Origin: an uncultured Mobiluncus sp.
GTDB taxonomy: Bacteria; Actinomycetota; Actinomycetes; Actinomycetales; Actinomycetaceae
Assembly: GCF_947087965.1 (NCBI RefSeq)
Contig: NZ_CAMUES010000003.1
Location: forward strand, 209,201-273,200
DNA: 64,000 nucleotides
Direction of reading: 5' to 3'
Each line of letters starts with the position of its first letter. The stretch's first letter is position 1. Under the pieces are notes generated by a model that made no database searches, had not been told where the DNA came from, and saw only the letters and a list, made by a program, of their open reading frames with translations. Both the position numbers and the translations under genes were made by a program. Below, in pieces: positions 1 through 8,066 of this stretch.

Positions 1-1370
1 TTGACGTCCTCATCGGCCAAGTAAAACGGATGGGCCGACGGGTCACCGTGCTCAAAGCCGAAAAAGTCCGCAAGGGCGGCCTGGCCGGGATGTTCGCCAA
101 GGAACACTATGAAGTCCTGGTGGAAGTCGAGGGGGTCGGCGAACCGCCCCAGAGCTTCCGCAACGCCATCGGGACTGCGGCTGCCGCTACGGCGAGCGCC
201 AAACCCAAGCCCACCCACAAGACTCTTTCGGAACATGCTGAAGAAGCCGGCTTAGGAAAGAAAAAGCAGGCCCCCACGGATACTGGTGAATCCGCTGATT
301 CTGCCGCGAATACGACCGGCAAAGGCAAGGTGCGAGACGATGGCGGCACCGCTTCCCCCACCAAGAAAGACCCCGATCTGGAACACCTGCTTGACGAAGC
401 GCGTTCCCAGCTCAGCTCCAATACCGAAGCCGCTCAAGCCCAGCTCGAAGCCCAGATGGCTCAGATGGGAATCGGGGATGCCGCTTCCCTCATCAACGAT
501 ACTCAGCCTGAACCGAGTGCCGCTCCCAAGGCTAGTGAAACCGCTGGTTTAGCCGGCTCGATGGGGACCATGGCGCGGCCTGCCGGCGGGGCTTTTGATG
601 CGCGCCTGCAAGGGGCGGCAGCGCCGGGTGCGAGTGCTGGGCGTATCGTTACCTCTGCTCCGCGCGTTGCTTCCGACCCGAAATTGCCGGCCGCGGCTCT
701 GAGCGAATTGGGATTCCCGGCGGAGTTGTTTGCCGGGGTGCCGGGAGGCGAAAACCTGGCTGAGTCCGTTGCCAACGGCACCGTGGACACCAGTGAGATG
801 GCGCTGGATGATGTGCTGGGGGCTTTGCCCGAGCCGGTGCCCCTGCTGGAAAAGCCCGGTTCCACGATTGTGGTGGTCGGTTCCTCACCGATATCCCTGT
901 CGATTGTGGAAACCGCGCAGCGTTTGGCGGGTCGGCTGGGCGAGGACGCCTATTGCGTGCTGGGCGGGCCGAAGACCACCCTTCCCGGCGAGGCTTTGCG
1001 GGCTCGTTCCGGGGAAGAATTGAAGTCCCTGATGGAGGCCCATCCGGGGCAAACCTGCGTGCTAGCTTTGGCGGATTCGCTCATTGAAGCCCATCGGCGC
1101 ACCATGGCGAAACTCATCTCGGTTATCTATGTCGATCAAACTTGGGCGGTAGTCGACGCGCGTAGTCCCGCGGACAAAATCGAGAGCTGGATTCGCGGCC
1201 TGCCGGACGCGATACGTCCCGATGCTCTGGCGGTTCAGCGCATTTGGGAATCCGACCATCCCGGCGCCCTGTTCGAAGTGGGCATTCCCATTGGCATGCT
1301 GGATGGGGTTCCCGCGCGCGGCGAGGCCTGGAAGATGCTGCTGGAAGACATTTTTGCCGGCGCTCACTGA
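1..1370 (+). CDS. FlhF-like flagellar protein, 5'-truncated by the window, GTPase motif degenerate
   Basis: The frame is open from the first bases of the window, so the true start lies upstream; about 455 residues are visible. The first 45 residues match the N-terminal domain pattern of FlhF, the SRP-type GTPase that helps place flagella: a KVRKGG.aGmFaKE stretch followed by YEVLVEVEG. A long Ala/Pro/Lys-rich linker (about residues 55-240) follows. The C-terminal 180 residues have the alpha/beta look of an NTPase domain (IVVVGSS..., ending in GIPIGMLDGVPARGEAW). However, the P-loop expected after IVVVG is replaced by SSPISLSIVE, with no GK(S/T), and no DTAGR-type switch is seen. It is followed by csrA and chemotaxis genes, so it probably closes a flagellar operon to the left. 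The FlhF assignment is from sequence pattern only; loss of GTP binding is inference. Confidence 0.55.
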   Translation, partial: DVLIGQVKRMGRRVTVLKAEKVRKGGLAGMFAKEHYEVLVEVEGVGEPPQSFRNAIGTAAAATASAKPKPTHKTLSEHAEEAGLGKKKQAPTDTGESADSAANTTGKGKVRDDGGTASPTKKDPDLEHLLDEARSQLSSNTEAAQAQLEAQMAQMGIGDAASLINDTQPEPSAAPKASETAGLAGSMGTMARPAGGAFDARLQGAAAPGASAGRIVTSAPRVASDPKLPAAALSELGFPAELFAGVPGGENLAESVANGTVDTSEMALDDVLGALPEPVPLLEKPGSTIVVVGSSPISLSIVETAQRLAGRLGEDAYCVLGGPKTTLPGEALRARSGEELKSLMEAHPGQTCVLALADSLIEAHRRTMAKLISVIYVDQTWAVVDARSPADKIESWIRGLPDAIRPDALAVQRIWESDHPGALFEVGIPIGMLDGVPARGEAWKMLLEDIFAGAH

Positions 1371-1527
1371 TTTTTCCCTGAAGGCCGGGTTGCGCTGTCT
1401 CAATTTGGCATCGCTGCCGATGATTCCCTCCCGCAAGCCTGCCTGAATTCCTGTGTATATACCCCGGATTCAGCGCTATTCAGGCGTAAAACCTTCCGGG
1501 GTTTCGGCGTGCGCGGGGATTATAAGG

Positions 1528-1577
1528 GGAGAATAGCCGGGTAGCTGCCAATAATGGCAGCTACCCGGCTATTCTCC
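1528..1577. repeat. 23-bp-arm palindrome, copy 1
   Basis: The left arm GGAGAATAGCCGGGTAGCTG+CCA (1528-1550), a 4-nt loop ATAA and a fully complementary right arm (1555-1577) form a perfect hairpin. The flanks (ATAAGG on the left, CACCTTTAGGCACAACCC on the right) recur at other copies, so the repeated unit is longer than the hairpin. It could act as a bidirectional transcription stop or be a mobile REP-like unit. Confidence 0.85.
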
Positions 1578-1679
1578 ACCTTTAGGCACAACCCAGCGAG
1601 CAGCCTCCGATTCTCCCGACAATTTAACCCCGGATTCAGCGCTGTTTGGGTGTGAAACCTCCCTTGGTATCTGGGCTAG

Positions 1680-1810
1680 TTGCACGAATGACCGATTTCA
1701 ACACCGAATCTGGGCCATCACCGACTCCCGTTTCTCTAGACCTGCAGGTTGTGGCGATTTTGGTTTCAGGCGGTTGCGCCTGGACCTAGTGAAATCGGTC
1801 GTTAGTGCCA
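1680..1810. mobile_element. 131-bp MITE-like element, copy 1
   Basis: The element begins with a 21-nt sequence, TTGCACGAATGACCGATTTC+A, and ends with a near-complement, TGAAATCGGTCGTTAGTGCC+A. It is exactly 131 bp, like the other two copies (9743-9873 and 47221-47351). It contains a central CCTGCAGG. The left half closely matches the other copies, while the right interior has diverged. It has no coding capacity. No clear target-site duplication is seen, and TAG on the left and GAC on the right are shared by all copies. Confidence 0.75.
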
Positions 1811-1900
1811 GACAGGCCCGACATATGGTTCATGGCGAGGAATGACGGTGGTTTTTCGCGGATTGTGTGCAAAATCGTGAGTTTGCGGGGTTATCTCATG

Positions 1901-1906
1901 TAGAGT
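1901..1906 (+). promoter_or_regulatory. -10-like hexamer for leaderless csrA
   Basis: TAGAGT lies exactly 6 nt before the GTG start of csrA, and no Shine-Dalgarno sequence lies between. The spacing matches eleven other genes in this window, which suggests transcription starts at the initiation codon. No good -35 is visible. Confidence 0.45.
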
Positions 1907-1912
1907 AGTCCC

Positions 1913-2308
1913 GTGTTGGTTTTATCTAGGCGCATAGGCGAAAAGATTGTCATTGGTGACGGCATCGTGGTTACCGTTGTGGAAGTTCACCGCGATTCGG
2001 TGCGTTTGGGTGTGGATGCCCCGCGTTCCGTTCCGGTCAACCGGGCCGAGCTGCTGCAGGCAGTTTCTGAAGAAAACCAGGCCGCCATGTCGGGCGTCGA
2101 GGCCGCCGCAGCCCTGCAGTCCCTGCACTCTATCAAGCCCAAATCCGGACAGCCTTTGGACCTGCGCCGGTTGATGAAGGGGTCGATAGCTCTGCCGGGC
2201 GCTACTGCCCAACCTCAGACACCCAAGCCCTCCCCAAATTCACCAGCATCGCCGACAAATCTCGCTGCTAAACCGATTCCGAAACCGCACCCCCCACAGA
2301 CGAATTAA
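1913..2308 (+). CDS. csrA: CsrA carbon storage/flagellin translation regulator with C-terminal extension
   Basis: CsrA is a small RNA-binding dimer that blocks translation by covering GGA motifs near ribosome-binding sites. In Gram-positive flagellated bacteria it represses flagellin (Hag) translation and is antagonised by FliW. Residues 1-60 fit the family closely: MLVLSRRIGEKIVIGDGI, then VVEVHRDSVRLGVDAP and the RAE motif. The GTG start puts the family's conserved MLVLSRR at the exact N-terminus. The protein is 131 residues, against about 60-75 for typical CsrA. The extra 65 residues are Ala/Pro-rich and look disordered. No fliW is present in the window. The flagellin leader at 29440-29505 carries plausible CsrA sites. 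Confidence 0.93.
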   Translation: MLVLSRRIGEKIVIGDGIVVTVVEVHRDSVRLGVDAPRSVPVNRAELLQAVSEENQAAMSGVEAAAALQSLHSIKPKSGQPLDLRRLMKGSIALPGATAQPQTPKPSPNSPASPTNLAAKPIPKPHPPQTN

Positions 2309-2455
2309 TCGCCGCAAGCCCGCCGCCTGAGCTGGATAAAATCCCATAAACCTGAGCAAACCGTCCAAATGCGCTCCTGAAATCAAGAAATATCGCTGAA
2401 AATTCACTGAATTCGCTAACAAACTCATTTAAATGTACGAAACTGGTGCGTAGAC

Positions 2456-2470
2456 GGTGCCGCAGGCACC
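2456..2470 (+). promoter_or_regulatory. Small hairpin upstream of cheA RBS
   Basis: GGTGCC-GCA-GGCACC forms a perfect 6-bp stem with a 3-nt loop, ending 9 nt before the GGGAGG ribosome-binding site of cheA. It may influence translation of cheA; no function is established. Confidence 0.35.
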
Positions 2471-2491
2471 ACTTATTTGGGAGGTCGCTTT

Positions 2492-4978
2492 ATGGGCGAA
2501 ATGGATGAAATTGTCCGCGAATTCCTGGTCGAGTCCTATGAGAACCTCGATCAACTTGAGCAAGACATGGTGTCTTTGGAATCCGAACCGGGTTCAAAAG
2601 AACTCCTGTCCTCGATTTTCCGGACTATTCACACAATTAAAGGCACGTCAGGATTCCTGGCGTTCAACCGGCTCGAGAAGTTGGCACACCGTGGTGAAAA
2701 CTTGCTTTCCGAGCTGCGTGATGGCGTACGTGAGATGGACCAAGACACCGCTGACGTACTGCTGTTGATGGTAGACCGAATCCGCAACATTATGGGTTCA
2801 GTGGAAGATACCGGTCAAGAAGGCGATGTGGACATCGAATCCGTCATCGCTCAGATTGAAGCTATTCAAGGCAAGACGTCGAGTGCGCCAGTGCCCGCTG
2901 CTGACAGCATGTCTGGTGAACCGGCTCCGGCCGCCGCTGAGGAAGCTCCGGCCGAGATTCCGTTCTTGACCAATGTGGCCGATGAGAACGGTAACGTGAA
3001 CCTGGGTGAGGACCTGGCGGCCCCGCCAGCCGCCGCCGAGGAAGCTCCGGCCGAGATTCCGTTCTTGACCAATGTGGCTGATGAGAACGGCAATGTGAAC
3101 TTGGGTGAGGACGCTGCCCCGGCTGCCCCGGCCGCGAAACCGGCTCCGGCGGCGAAACCGGCGCCGGCCGCCCCGGCAAACTCCGCCCCACAGTCGAAAC
3201 CGGCGGCATCCAAGAAGGACGAAGCCAAGCCGGCGGAACACGGTTCCTCGCGTTCTGCCGCGGATTCTTCCATCCGCGTGGATGTCGACCTGCTGGACGT
3301 GTTGATGCGCGAAGTCTCCGAGTTGGTGTTGGTGCGTAACCAGATTGTGCGCCTGACCGACTCGATGACCGACATGAACCTGGTGCAGTCGTCTCAGCGC
3401 TTGTCCATCGTCGCCACCGAGCTGCAAGAGGGCATTATGAAGACCCGCATGCAGCCCATCGAACACCTGTGGTCCAAGATGCCGCGCGTGGTACGTGACC
3501 TGGCGAAACAGACTGATAAGAACGTGCAGCTGGTCATGATTGGCGGCGACACCGAACTCGATCGTTCCTTGCTGGAAGCCATCAAGGATCCGCTGACGCA
3601 CATGGTGCGTAACGCGGTTGACCACGGGGTGGAACTACCCGAGGTCCGCCAGGCTGCCGGGAAAGACCCGAAAGGCACGGTGACCTTGAAGGCTTACCAC
3701 GCCGGTGGTCAGGTCGTGGTTGACATTATTGACGACGGCGCGGGTATCGATCCGGTCGTGGTGGCGAACAAGGCTCTGGATAAAGGCCTGGTCACCCAGC
3801 AGCAGCTCGGCGAGATGAGCGACAAGGAAATCTTTAACCTGCTGTTCCTGCCGGGATTCTCGACCGCAAAGAAAGTCTCGAACATTTCCGGCCGCGGGGT
3901 CGGCACCGACGTGGTCAAGACATCTGTTGAGGCCATCGGCGGTACGGTTGACGTCGAGTCTGAACTCGGCAAGGGCTCGACTTGGCGGATGCGGATTCCG
4001 CTGACCTTGGCGATTCAGCCGTCCTTGACGGTCGAGTCCCACGGCGAGCTCTACGCCATTCCGCAGGTGTCCCTGCTCGAGTTGGTCGTTTTGGATTCGT
4101 CTCGCAAGGAAACTTCGATGGAGTACGTGAACGCCTCGCCGGTTTACCGCCTGCGTGGCATGTTGCTGCCGCTGATTCGCTTGAGCCACGTGCTGCATCC
4201 CGAGGAATCCAACGACCGTGGCTCCGAAGCCAACGGCGTCATTGCTGTGTTGCAAAACGACGACCAGCGTTTCGGCCTGGTGGTCGACAAGGTCATCAAC
4301 AACGAAGAAATCGTGGTCAAGCCACTGTCCTCCAAGCTCAAGTCCATCGGCCTGTACGCGGGTGCGACCCTGCTGGGCGATGGCCGCGTGGCGCTGATTC
4401 TGGATATCGGTGCGGTGGCGCGCAAGTCCCTGACCGGCGCGACGAACCAGGCTGCCCAGAAGGCTCAGATGGATGCGGAAGCCGCACAGGCTCGCAGCTC
4501 CGAGATGACCGGTCAAGCGCTGGTGGTCGGTATTGGCGACGGGCGCCGCGTGGCGATTCCGCTGGCTGCCGTTACTCGCTTGGAGCACATCAGTGTCGAG
4601 GCGGTGGAACGCGTGGGTGGCCGCGAAGTCATCCAATACCGGGGTCAGATTCTGCCTATCGTCCGTTTGGATCGTTTGCTCGGGGTCATGGACTACGAGG
4701 AGCCCAAGGATTTGCAGGTCGTGGTGTATCGCCGCGGCGATCGTTCCGTGGCGATGGTGGTCCGCGAGATTCTGGACATCGTGGCCGACGACAAGCGCAA
4801 GCACTCCAACATCGAAGACCACGGCTTGTTGGGCTCTGCGGTGCTGAAGGACCGGGTTACCGAGCTGCTGGACGTCGAACAAGCCGTCCGTGCCGCCGAC
4901 CCGACTTTCTTCGACGAAATCGAAGACTTCAACGCGGAACTCGAGATGAACTCTCGCCTGGACATGGTCGGGGCGTGA
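2492..4978 (+). CDS. cheA: Chemotaxis histidine kinase CheA with tandem C-terminal CheW domains
   Basis: CheA phosphorylates CheY and CheB in response to chemoreceptors. The ATG at 2492 is chosen because GGGAGG lies 7 nt upstream; this gives 828 residues. Domains in order: Hpt with the phospho-histidine near residue 47 (FRTIHTIKG); a long Ala/Pro linker (about 125-255); dimerisation domain (SIRVDVDLLDVLMREVSELVLV); HATPase with N box MVRNAVDHG, then DDGAGI and GRGVGTDVV; and two CheW-like domains in a row (about 510-650 and 675-800). A single CheW domain is the usual arrangement. The linker contains a 33-codon tandem duplication (EEAPAEIPFLTNVADENG, twice). It forms an operon with cheW, which starts 6 nt after its stop. 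Confidence 0.95.
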   Translation: MGEMDEIVREFLVESYENLDQLEQDMVSLESEPGSKELLSSIFRTIHTIKGTSGFLAFNRLEKLAHRGENLLSELRDGVREMDQDTADVLLLMVDRIRNIMGSVEDTGQEGDVDIESVIAQIEAIQGKTSSAPVPAADSMSGEPAPAAAEEAPAEIPFLTNVADENGNVNLGEDLAAPPAAAEEAPAEIPFLTNVADENGNVNLGEDAAPAAPAAKPAPAAKPAPAAPANSAPQSKPAASKKDEAKPAEHGSSRSAADSSIRVDVDLLDVLMREVSELVLVRNQIVRLTDSMTDMNLVQSSQRLSIVATELQEGIMKTRMQPIEHLWSKMPRVVRDLAKQTDKNVQLVMIGGDTELDRSLLEAIKDPLTHMVRNAVDHGVELPEVRQAAGKDPKGTVTLKAYHAGGQVVVDIIDDGAGIDPVVVANKALDKGLVTQQQLGEMSDKEIFNLLFLPGFSTAKKVSNISGRGVGTDVVKTSVEAIGGTVDVESELGKGSTWRMRIPLTLAIQPSLTVESHGELYAIPQVSLLELVVLDSSRKETSMEYVNASPVYRLRGMLLPLIRLSHVLHPEESNDRGSEANGVIAVLQNDDQRFGLVVDKVINNEEIVVKPLSSKLKSIGLYAGATLLGDGRVALILDIGAVARKSLTGATNQAAQKAQMDAEAAQARSSEMTGQALVVGIGDGRRVAIPLAAVTRLEHISVEAVERVGGREVIQYRGQILPIVRLDRLLGVMDYEEPKDLQVVVYRRGDRSVAMVVREILDIVADDKRKHSNIEDHGLLGSAVLKDRVTELLDVEQAVRAADPTFFDEIEDFNAELEMNSRLDMVGA
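2931..3111 (+). repeat. 99-bp-period tandem duplication inside cheA linker
   Basis: About 82 bases at 2931-3012 recur at 3030-3111 with only a few, mostly third-position, changes. The unit encodes AAEEAPAEIPFLTNVADENG followed by NVNLGED. The 99-bp period (33 codons) keeps the frame. The synonymous differences mean the duplication is not brand new. Confidence 0.85.
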
Positions 4979-4984
4979 TGAGCG

Positions 4985-5422
4985 ATGACGCAGTACGTAA
5001 CTTTCCGTTTGGACGGAGCCCTTTACGGCATTGAAGTCAATCAGGTCACCGAGATTCTGCACGGTGAGGACATCACGAACGTGCCGCTGTCCCCGACCGC
5101 CATTACCGGCCTGGTGAACCTGCGCGGACAAATCGCGACCCTGATTGACCTGCGTAACCAACTGCACCTGCCGCCTCGGGAGAATCTCCGTGAAGCCATG
5201 ATGGTCGTGGTGGTTCTGGACGGTGAGACCCTGTCGCTGATGGTGGATTCGATTGGTGATGTTCGCGAGGTTGACGAGTCTGATTTCGAGGCTCCGCCGG
5301 ACACGCTGGGACAGGACATGCGCGAACTCATCTTGGGTGCGTACAAGTTGAGCGATGACCTGCTGTTGGTTCTCGACGTGGAGCGCGTCGTCGCTATCGG
5401 CGCGGAAGCCCGCGGAGCGTGA
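4985..5422 (+). CDS. cheW: Chemotaxis coupling protein CheW
   Basis: CheW links chemoreceptors to CheA at the membrane signalling arrays. It has 145 residues, the usual length, and one CheW fold: YVTFRLDGALYGIEVNQV at the start, then ITGLVNLRGQIATLIDLR and the conserved late strands. The ATG at 4985 keeps the family N-terminus (MTQYVTF). An overlapping ATG at 4978 is in a different frame and is not the start. The gene lies 6 nt after cheA and is followed by a terminator, so cheA-cheW appears to be a closed two-gene unit. Confidence 0.95.
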   Translation: MTQYVTFRLDGALYGIEVNQVTEILHGEDITNVPLSPTAITGLVNLRGQIATLIDLRNQLHLPPRENLREAMMVVVVLDGETLSLMVDSIGDVREVDESDFEAPPDTLGQDMRELILGAYKLSDDLLLVLDVERVVAIGAEARGA

Positions 5423-5451
5423 GGTCCTGCCGTGGCTTAGGAATTGCACAG

Positions 5452-5486
5452 TCGGAGGGGGTCACTGCGGTGGCTCCCTCCGATTT
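5452..5486 (+). terminator. Rho-independent terminator after cheW
   Basis: TCGGAGGG (5452-5459) and CCCTCCGA (5476-5483) form an 8-bp stem with a 16-nt loop, followed directly by TTT. It ends the cheA-cheW unit and separates it from cheB. Confidence 0.6.
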
Positions 5487-5666
5487 GTCTGCACAAGGGT
5501 GGGGCGCAACAGTGTTTTTTGGGGTGCGGCTTATCGGGTAAAATGTACGTAAAGCGGCACGCGGTCTGACATTTGTCACCCCGCAAAAACCGCCGTCCGT
5601 TGTCGGGCGAAGAACTGTAAAACCAGTTAGCCTTTAAAGGTATAACTCGCAGCTGAGGGAGAGAAG

Positions 5667-6794
5667 ATGTCAGGCATTAAAGTCCTCGTCGTGGACGATT
5701 CCGTTGTGGTGCGTAAAATCGTGACAGATGCGCTTAACGCCGACCCTAACCTGGAGGTTGTGGGTACTGCCCCGAACGGCAAACTGGCGCTGATGAAGTG
5801 GAAACAGCTGAAGCCTGATGCCATCACTATGGACATCGAAATGCCCGAAATGAACGGCATCGAAGCCGTGCGGGAGCTGCGTAAGCTGGGTTGCAAAGAC
5901 CCCATCATCATGTTCTCCACCTTGACCCAGCGCGGCGCGACCGCGACTTTGGAGGCCCTATCTGCCGGCGCCACTGACTACGTGACGAAACCTGCGAACC
6001 AGGGTTCCGTCCAGCAATCCATCCAAAGTGTACGGGAACAGTTGGTTCCCATCATTCTGGGCTTGTTGCCCAGCAAAGTTCGGGCGATGGGGGCGGCGTC
6101 CTCCAGCTTGTCCCCCGAGGCGCGCGCCAATATTTCGTCCGTACCGTCCATGTTTGCCGGTCCGCTCAAACTGCACGATCGCGCCGGCATGCCAGACAAG
6201 CCGATTCGTATCGTCATTCTCGGCTCCTCCACCGGCGGTCCTGAGGCTTTGACCAAGGTCATTTCCGGGCTGAGCCATCCCATGCCGGTGCCCATGGTCA
6301 TCACTCAGCACATGCCCCCCGTGTTCACCACCCAGTTGGCGGCCCGTTTGGACAAACTGACTTCCGCAATCGTGCAGGAGGCTTCGGAAGGCATGATGCT
6401 GGCTCCGGGTCATATTTATCTGGCACCGGGCAACTTCCATATGACTTTTGCGGGCAACGCTGGGGCTCCGCGGGTGAAGTTGACCCAGACCCAGCCGGTG
6501 AACTTTTGCCGCCCTTCCGTGGACGTCATGTTTGAATCCGCAGTGAATCTCTATGGTGGAGACATGTTGGCGGTGGTGCTGACCGGCATGGGCCAGGACG
6601 GCAAGAACGGTTGCGGCAAGGTTCTGGAGGCCGGGGGCCGTACCCTGGTCCAGGATGAAAAGACCTCCGTGGTGTGGGGGATGCCGGGGGCGGTAGCCAA
6701 CGCCGGCTTTGCAGACGAAATTTGCCCGCTTGATGAAATCTCGACCCAGATTCAGCGTCACGTCCAGACTTATACCCCGGAGGCTCGACGATGA
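5667..6794 (+). CDS. cheB: Chemotaxis protein-glutamate methylesterase CheB
   Basis: CheB removes methyl groups from chemoreceptors when phosphorylated by CheA, giving adaptation opposed to CheR. It has 375 residues. The receiver domain (1-120) carries VVDDS and the phospho-Asp near 56 (ITMDIEMPEMNG). A flexible linker follows. The esterase domain carries the catalytic Ser in LGSSTGGPEAL, the His in ITQHMPP and the Asp in TGMGQDG. GGGAGAG lies just before the ATG. Its stop overlaps the cheR start (ATGA), so the two are translationally coupled. Confidence 0.96.
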   Translation: MSGIKVLVVDDSVVVRKIVTDALNADPNLEVVGTAPNGKLALMKWKQLKPDAITMDIEMPEMNGIEAVRELRKLGCKDPIIMFSTLTQRGATATLEALSAGATDYVTKPANQGSVQQSIQSVREQLVPIILGLLPSKVRAMGAASSSLSPEARANISSVPSMFAGPLKLHDRAGMPDKPIRIVILGSSTGGPEALTKVISGLSHPMPVPMVITQHMPPVFTTQLAARLDKLTSAIVQEASEGMMLAPGHIYLAPGNFHMTFAGNAGAPRVKLTQTQPVNFCRPSVDVMFESAVNLYGGDMLAVVLTGMGQDGKNGCGKVLEAGGRTLVQDEKTSVVWGMPGAVANAGFADEICPLDEISTQIQRHVQTYTPEARR

Positions 6795-7615
6795 GTCTGA
6801 CCCGCCAAACATTTGATTATGTGGCGGGATTGGTCAAGCAACGCAGTGCTATCCAACTTCCCGCCGGAAAGGAATACCTGGTTGAATCCAGGCTCATTCC
6901 TTTGGCTCGGGAAGCCGGTTTCACCGGGCCTGCCGCAGTGGATAAGTGGATTCAACAGGTTATCGCGACTCGCCGGGCTGGTGACCTGCAAGACATTGCC
7001 GAGGCACTGACCACCAACGAAACTTCATTTTTCCGTGACGTCACCCCGTTTAAGGGGTTGACAGAATCCGTAGTTCCCAGCCTGATTGAGGCCGGTCACC
7101 GCAACCTCTCGATTTGGTCCGCGGCTTGTTCCACCGGTCAGGAACCCTATTCCATTGCGATGAGCTTGTTAGAGATGGACCAGGCTCCGAATTTTTCCAT
7201 CGCTGCTACTGACATTTCTCGGACAGTGTTAGCCAAGGCCAGGCAGGGTTTCTATACCCAGCTGGAAGTGAACCGTGGTTTGCCGGCGCCTATGTTGGTG
7301 CGGTATTTCCAGCGCGAAGGCGCCAACTGGGTTATTAGCCCGTCGCTGCGATCTCGGGTTAACTTCCTGGAACACAATCTTTTGTCGACCCCGCCTAAAG
7401 GCGGTCCTTTCCATATCGTGTTTATTCGCAATGTGTTGATTTATTTCGACATCAATGCGAAGCGAGAAGTCTTGCGTCGTGTGGCGCATTCTATGGTGCC
7501 TGGCGGGTATCTGTTCCTGGGTGCGGCAGAAACCACGATGGGGATGGATCCCGTTTGGGAGCGCATGACGTTGACACAAGGTGCGGTATACAAATTGAAA
7601 GGGGGCGGGAAATGA
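6791..7615 (+). CDS. cheR: Chemotaxis receptor methyltransferase CheR
   Basis: CheR methylates receptor glutamates using S-adenosylmethionine. It has 274 residues: a helical N-terminal domain, then the Rossmann-like domain with the SAM site IWSAACSTGQEPYSIAM and the late motif FIRNVLIYFD. LTTNETSFFRD is the family signature. It overlaps cheB by four bases at the 5' end and the following cheY by four bases (ATGA) at the 3' end. The gene order cheB-cheR-cheY keeps adaptation and output proteins in one transcript. Confidence 0.96.
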   Translation: MSLTRQTFDYVAGLVKQRSAIQLPAGKEYLVESRLIPLAREAGFTGPAAVDKWIQQVIATRRAGDLQDIAEALTTNETSFFRDVTPFKGLTESVVPSLIEAGHRNLSIWSAACSTGQEPYSIAMSLLEMDQAPNFSIAATDISRTVLAKARQGFYTQLEVNRGLPAPMLVRYFQREGANWVISPSLRSRVNFLEHNLLSTPPKGGPFHIVFIRNVLIYFDINAKREVLRRVAHSMVPGGYLFLGAAETTMGMDPVWERMTLTQGAVYKLKGGGK

Positions 7616-7986
7616 GAGCATTAGTCGTTGACGATTCCCGTGCTATGCGCAAAATTATCGGCGGTATCCTGCGCCGTGAAGGCTTTGAAATCCTGGAAGC
7701 CGCAGATGGCGAACAGGCTATGGAAGTCTTGCACGACCCCGCCACGGGACGCGTCGACTTGGCGACAATCGACTGGAATATGCCGGTGATGAACGGGTTG
7801 GATTTGGTGGTGAATATCCGCGCGGAAAAGGAACTGCGCAATATCACCCTGATGATGGTAACCACCGAGTCGGAGCACTCGCAGATTGTGCGTGCTTTGG
7901 CGGCGGGGGCGCACGAGTACCTCATCAAACCTTTTACTCCCGAAGCGGTCAACGAAAAGCTCATGCTGTTGGGCTTGGGAACTTGA
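7612..7986 (+). CDS. cheY: CheY-type single-domain response regulator, first copy
   Basis: This is a stand-alone receiver of 124 residues that carries the chemotaxis signal to the flagellar switch. The acidic pair is in VVDDSRAM, the phospho-Asp is near 54 (ATIDWNMPVMNG), the switch Thr is in MMVTTES and the Lys is in YLIKPF. The frame stays open upstream, but the ATG at 7612 overlaps the cheR stop (ATGA) and follows an AAAGGGGGCGGG ribosome-binding region, so it is preferred. A second cheY lies at 8553; each is followed by a CheX-like gene. Confidence 0.93.
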   Translation: MRALVVDDSRAMRKIIGGILRREGFEILEAADGEQAMEVLHDPATGRVDLATIDWNMPVMNGLDLVVNIRAEKELRNITLMMVTTESEHSQIVRALAAGAHEYLIKPFTPEAVNEKLMLLGLGT

Positions 7987-8066
7987 GGAACTTGCCAAGC
8001 CCTGCGGAACAGCCGGTGAAACCGAGACCCGGAGTCTTTCGCCAGTAAGGAACACAAGGAGAAATA

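Larger units (their letters stand above)
1371..1912. other. Intergenic region with three repeat modules
   Basis: No gene is supported in these 542 bases. They hold two copies of a short motif built around GATTCAGCGCT (about 1462-1502 and 1628-1668), one copy of the 23-bp-arm palindrome (1528-1577) and one copy of the 131-bp terminal-inverted-repeat element (1680-1810). The csrA promoter lies at the right end. Confidence 0.7.

Noticed and set aside
3635..5449. 604-codon open frame on the minus strand opposite cheA/cheW
   Set aside because: It lies fully opposite two certain genes and has the His/Gln/Asp-rich composition of an antisense shadow. It has no ribosome-binding site or recognisable domain.
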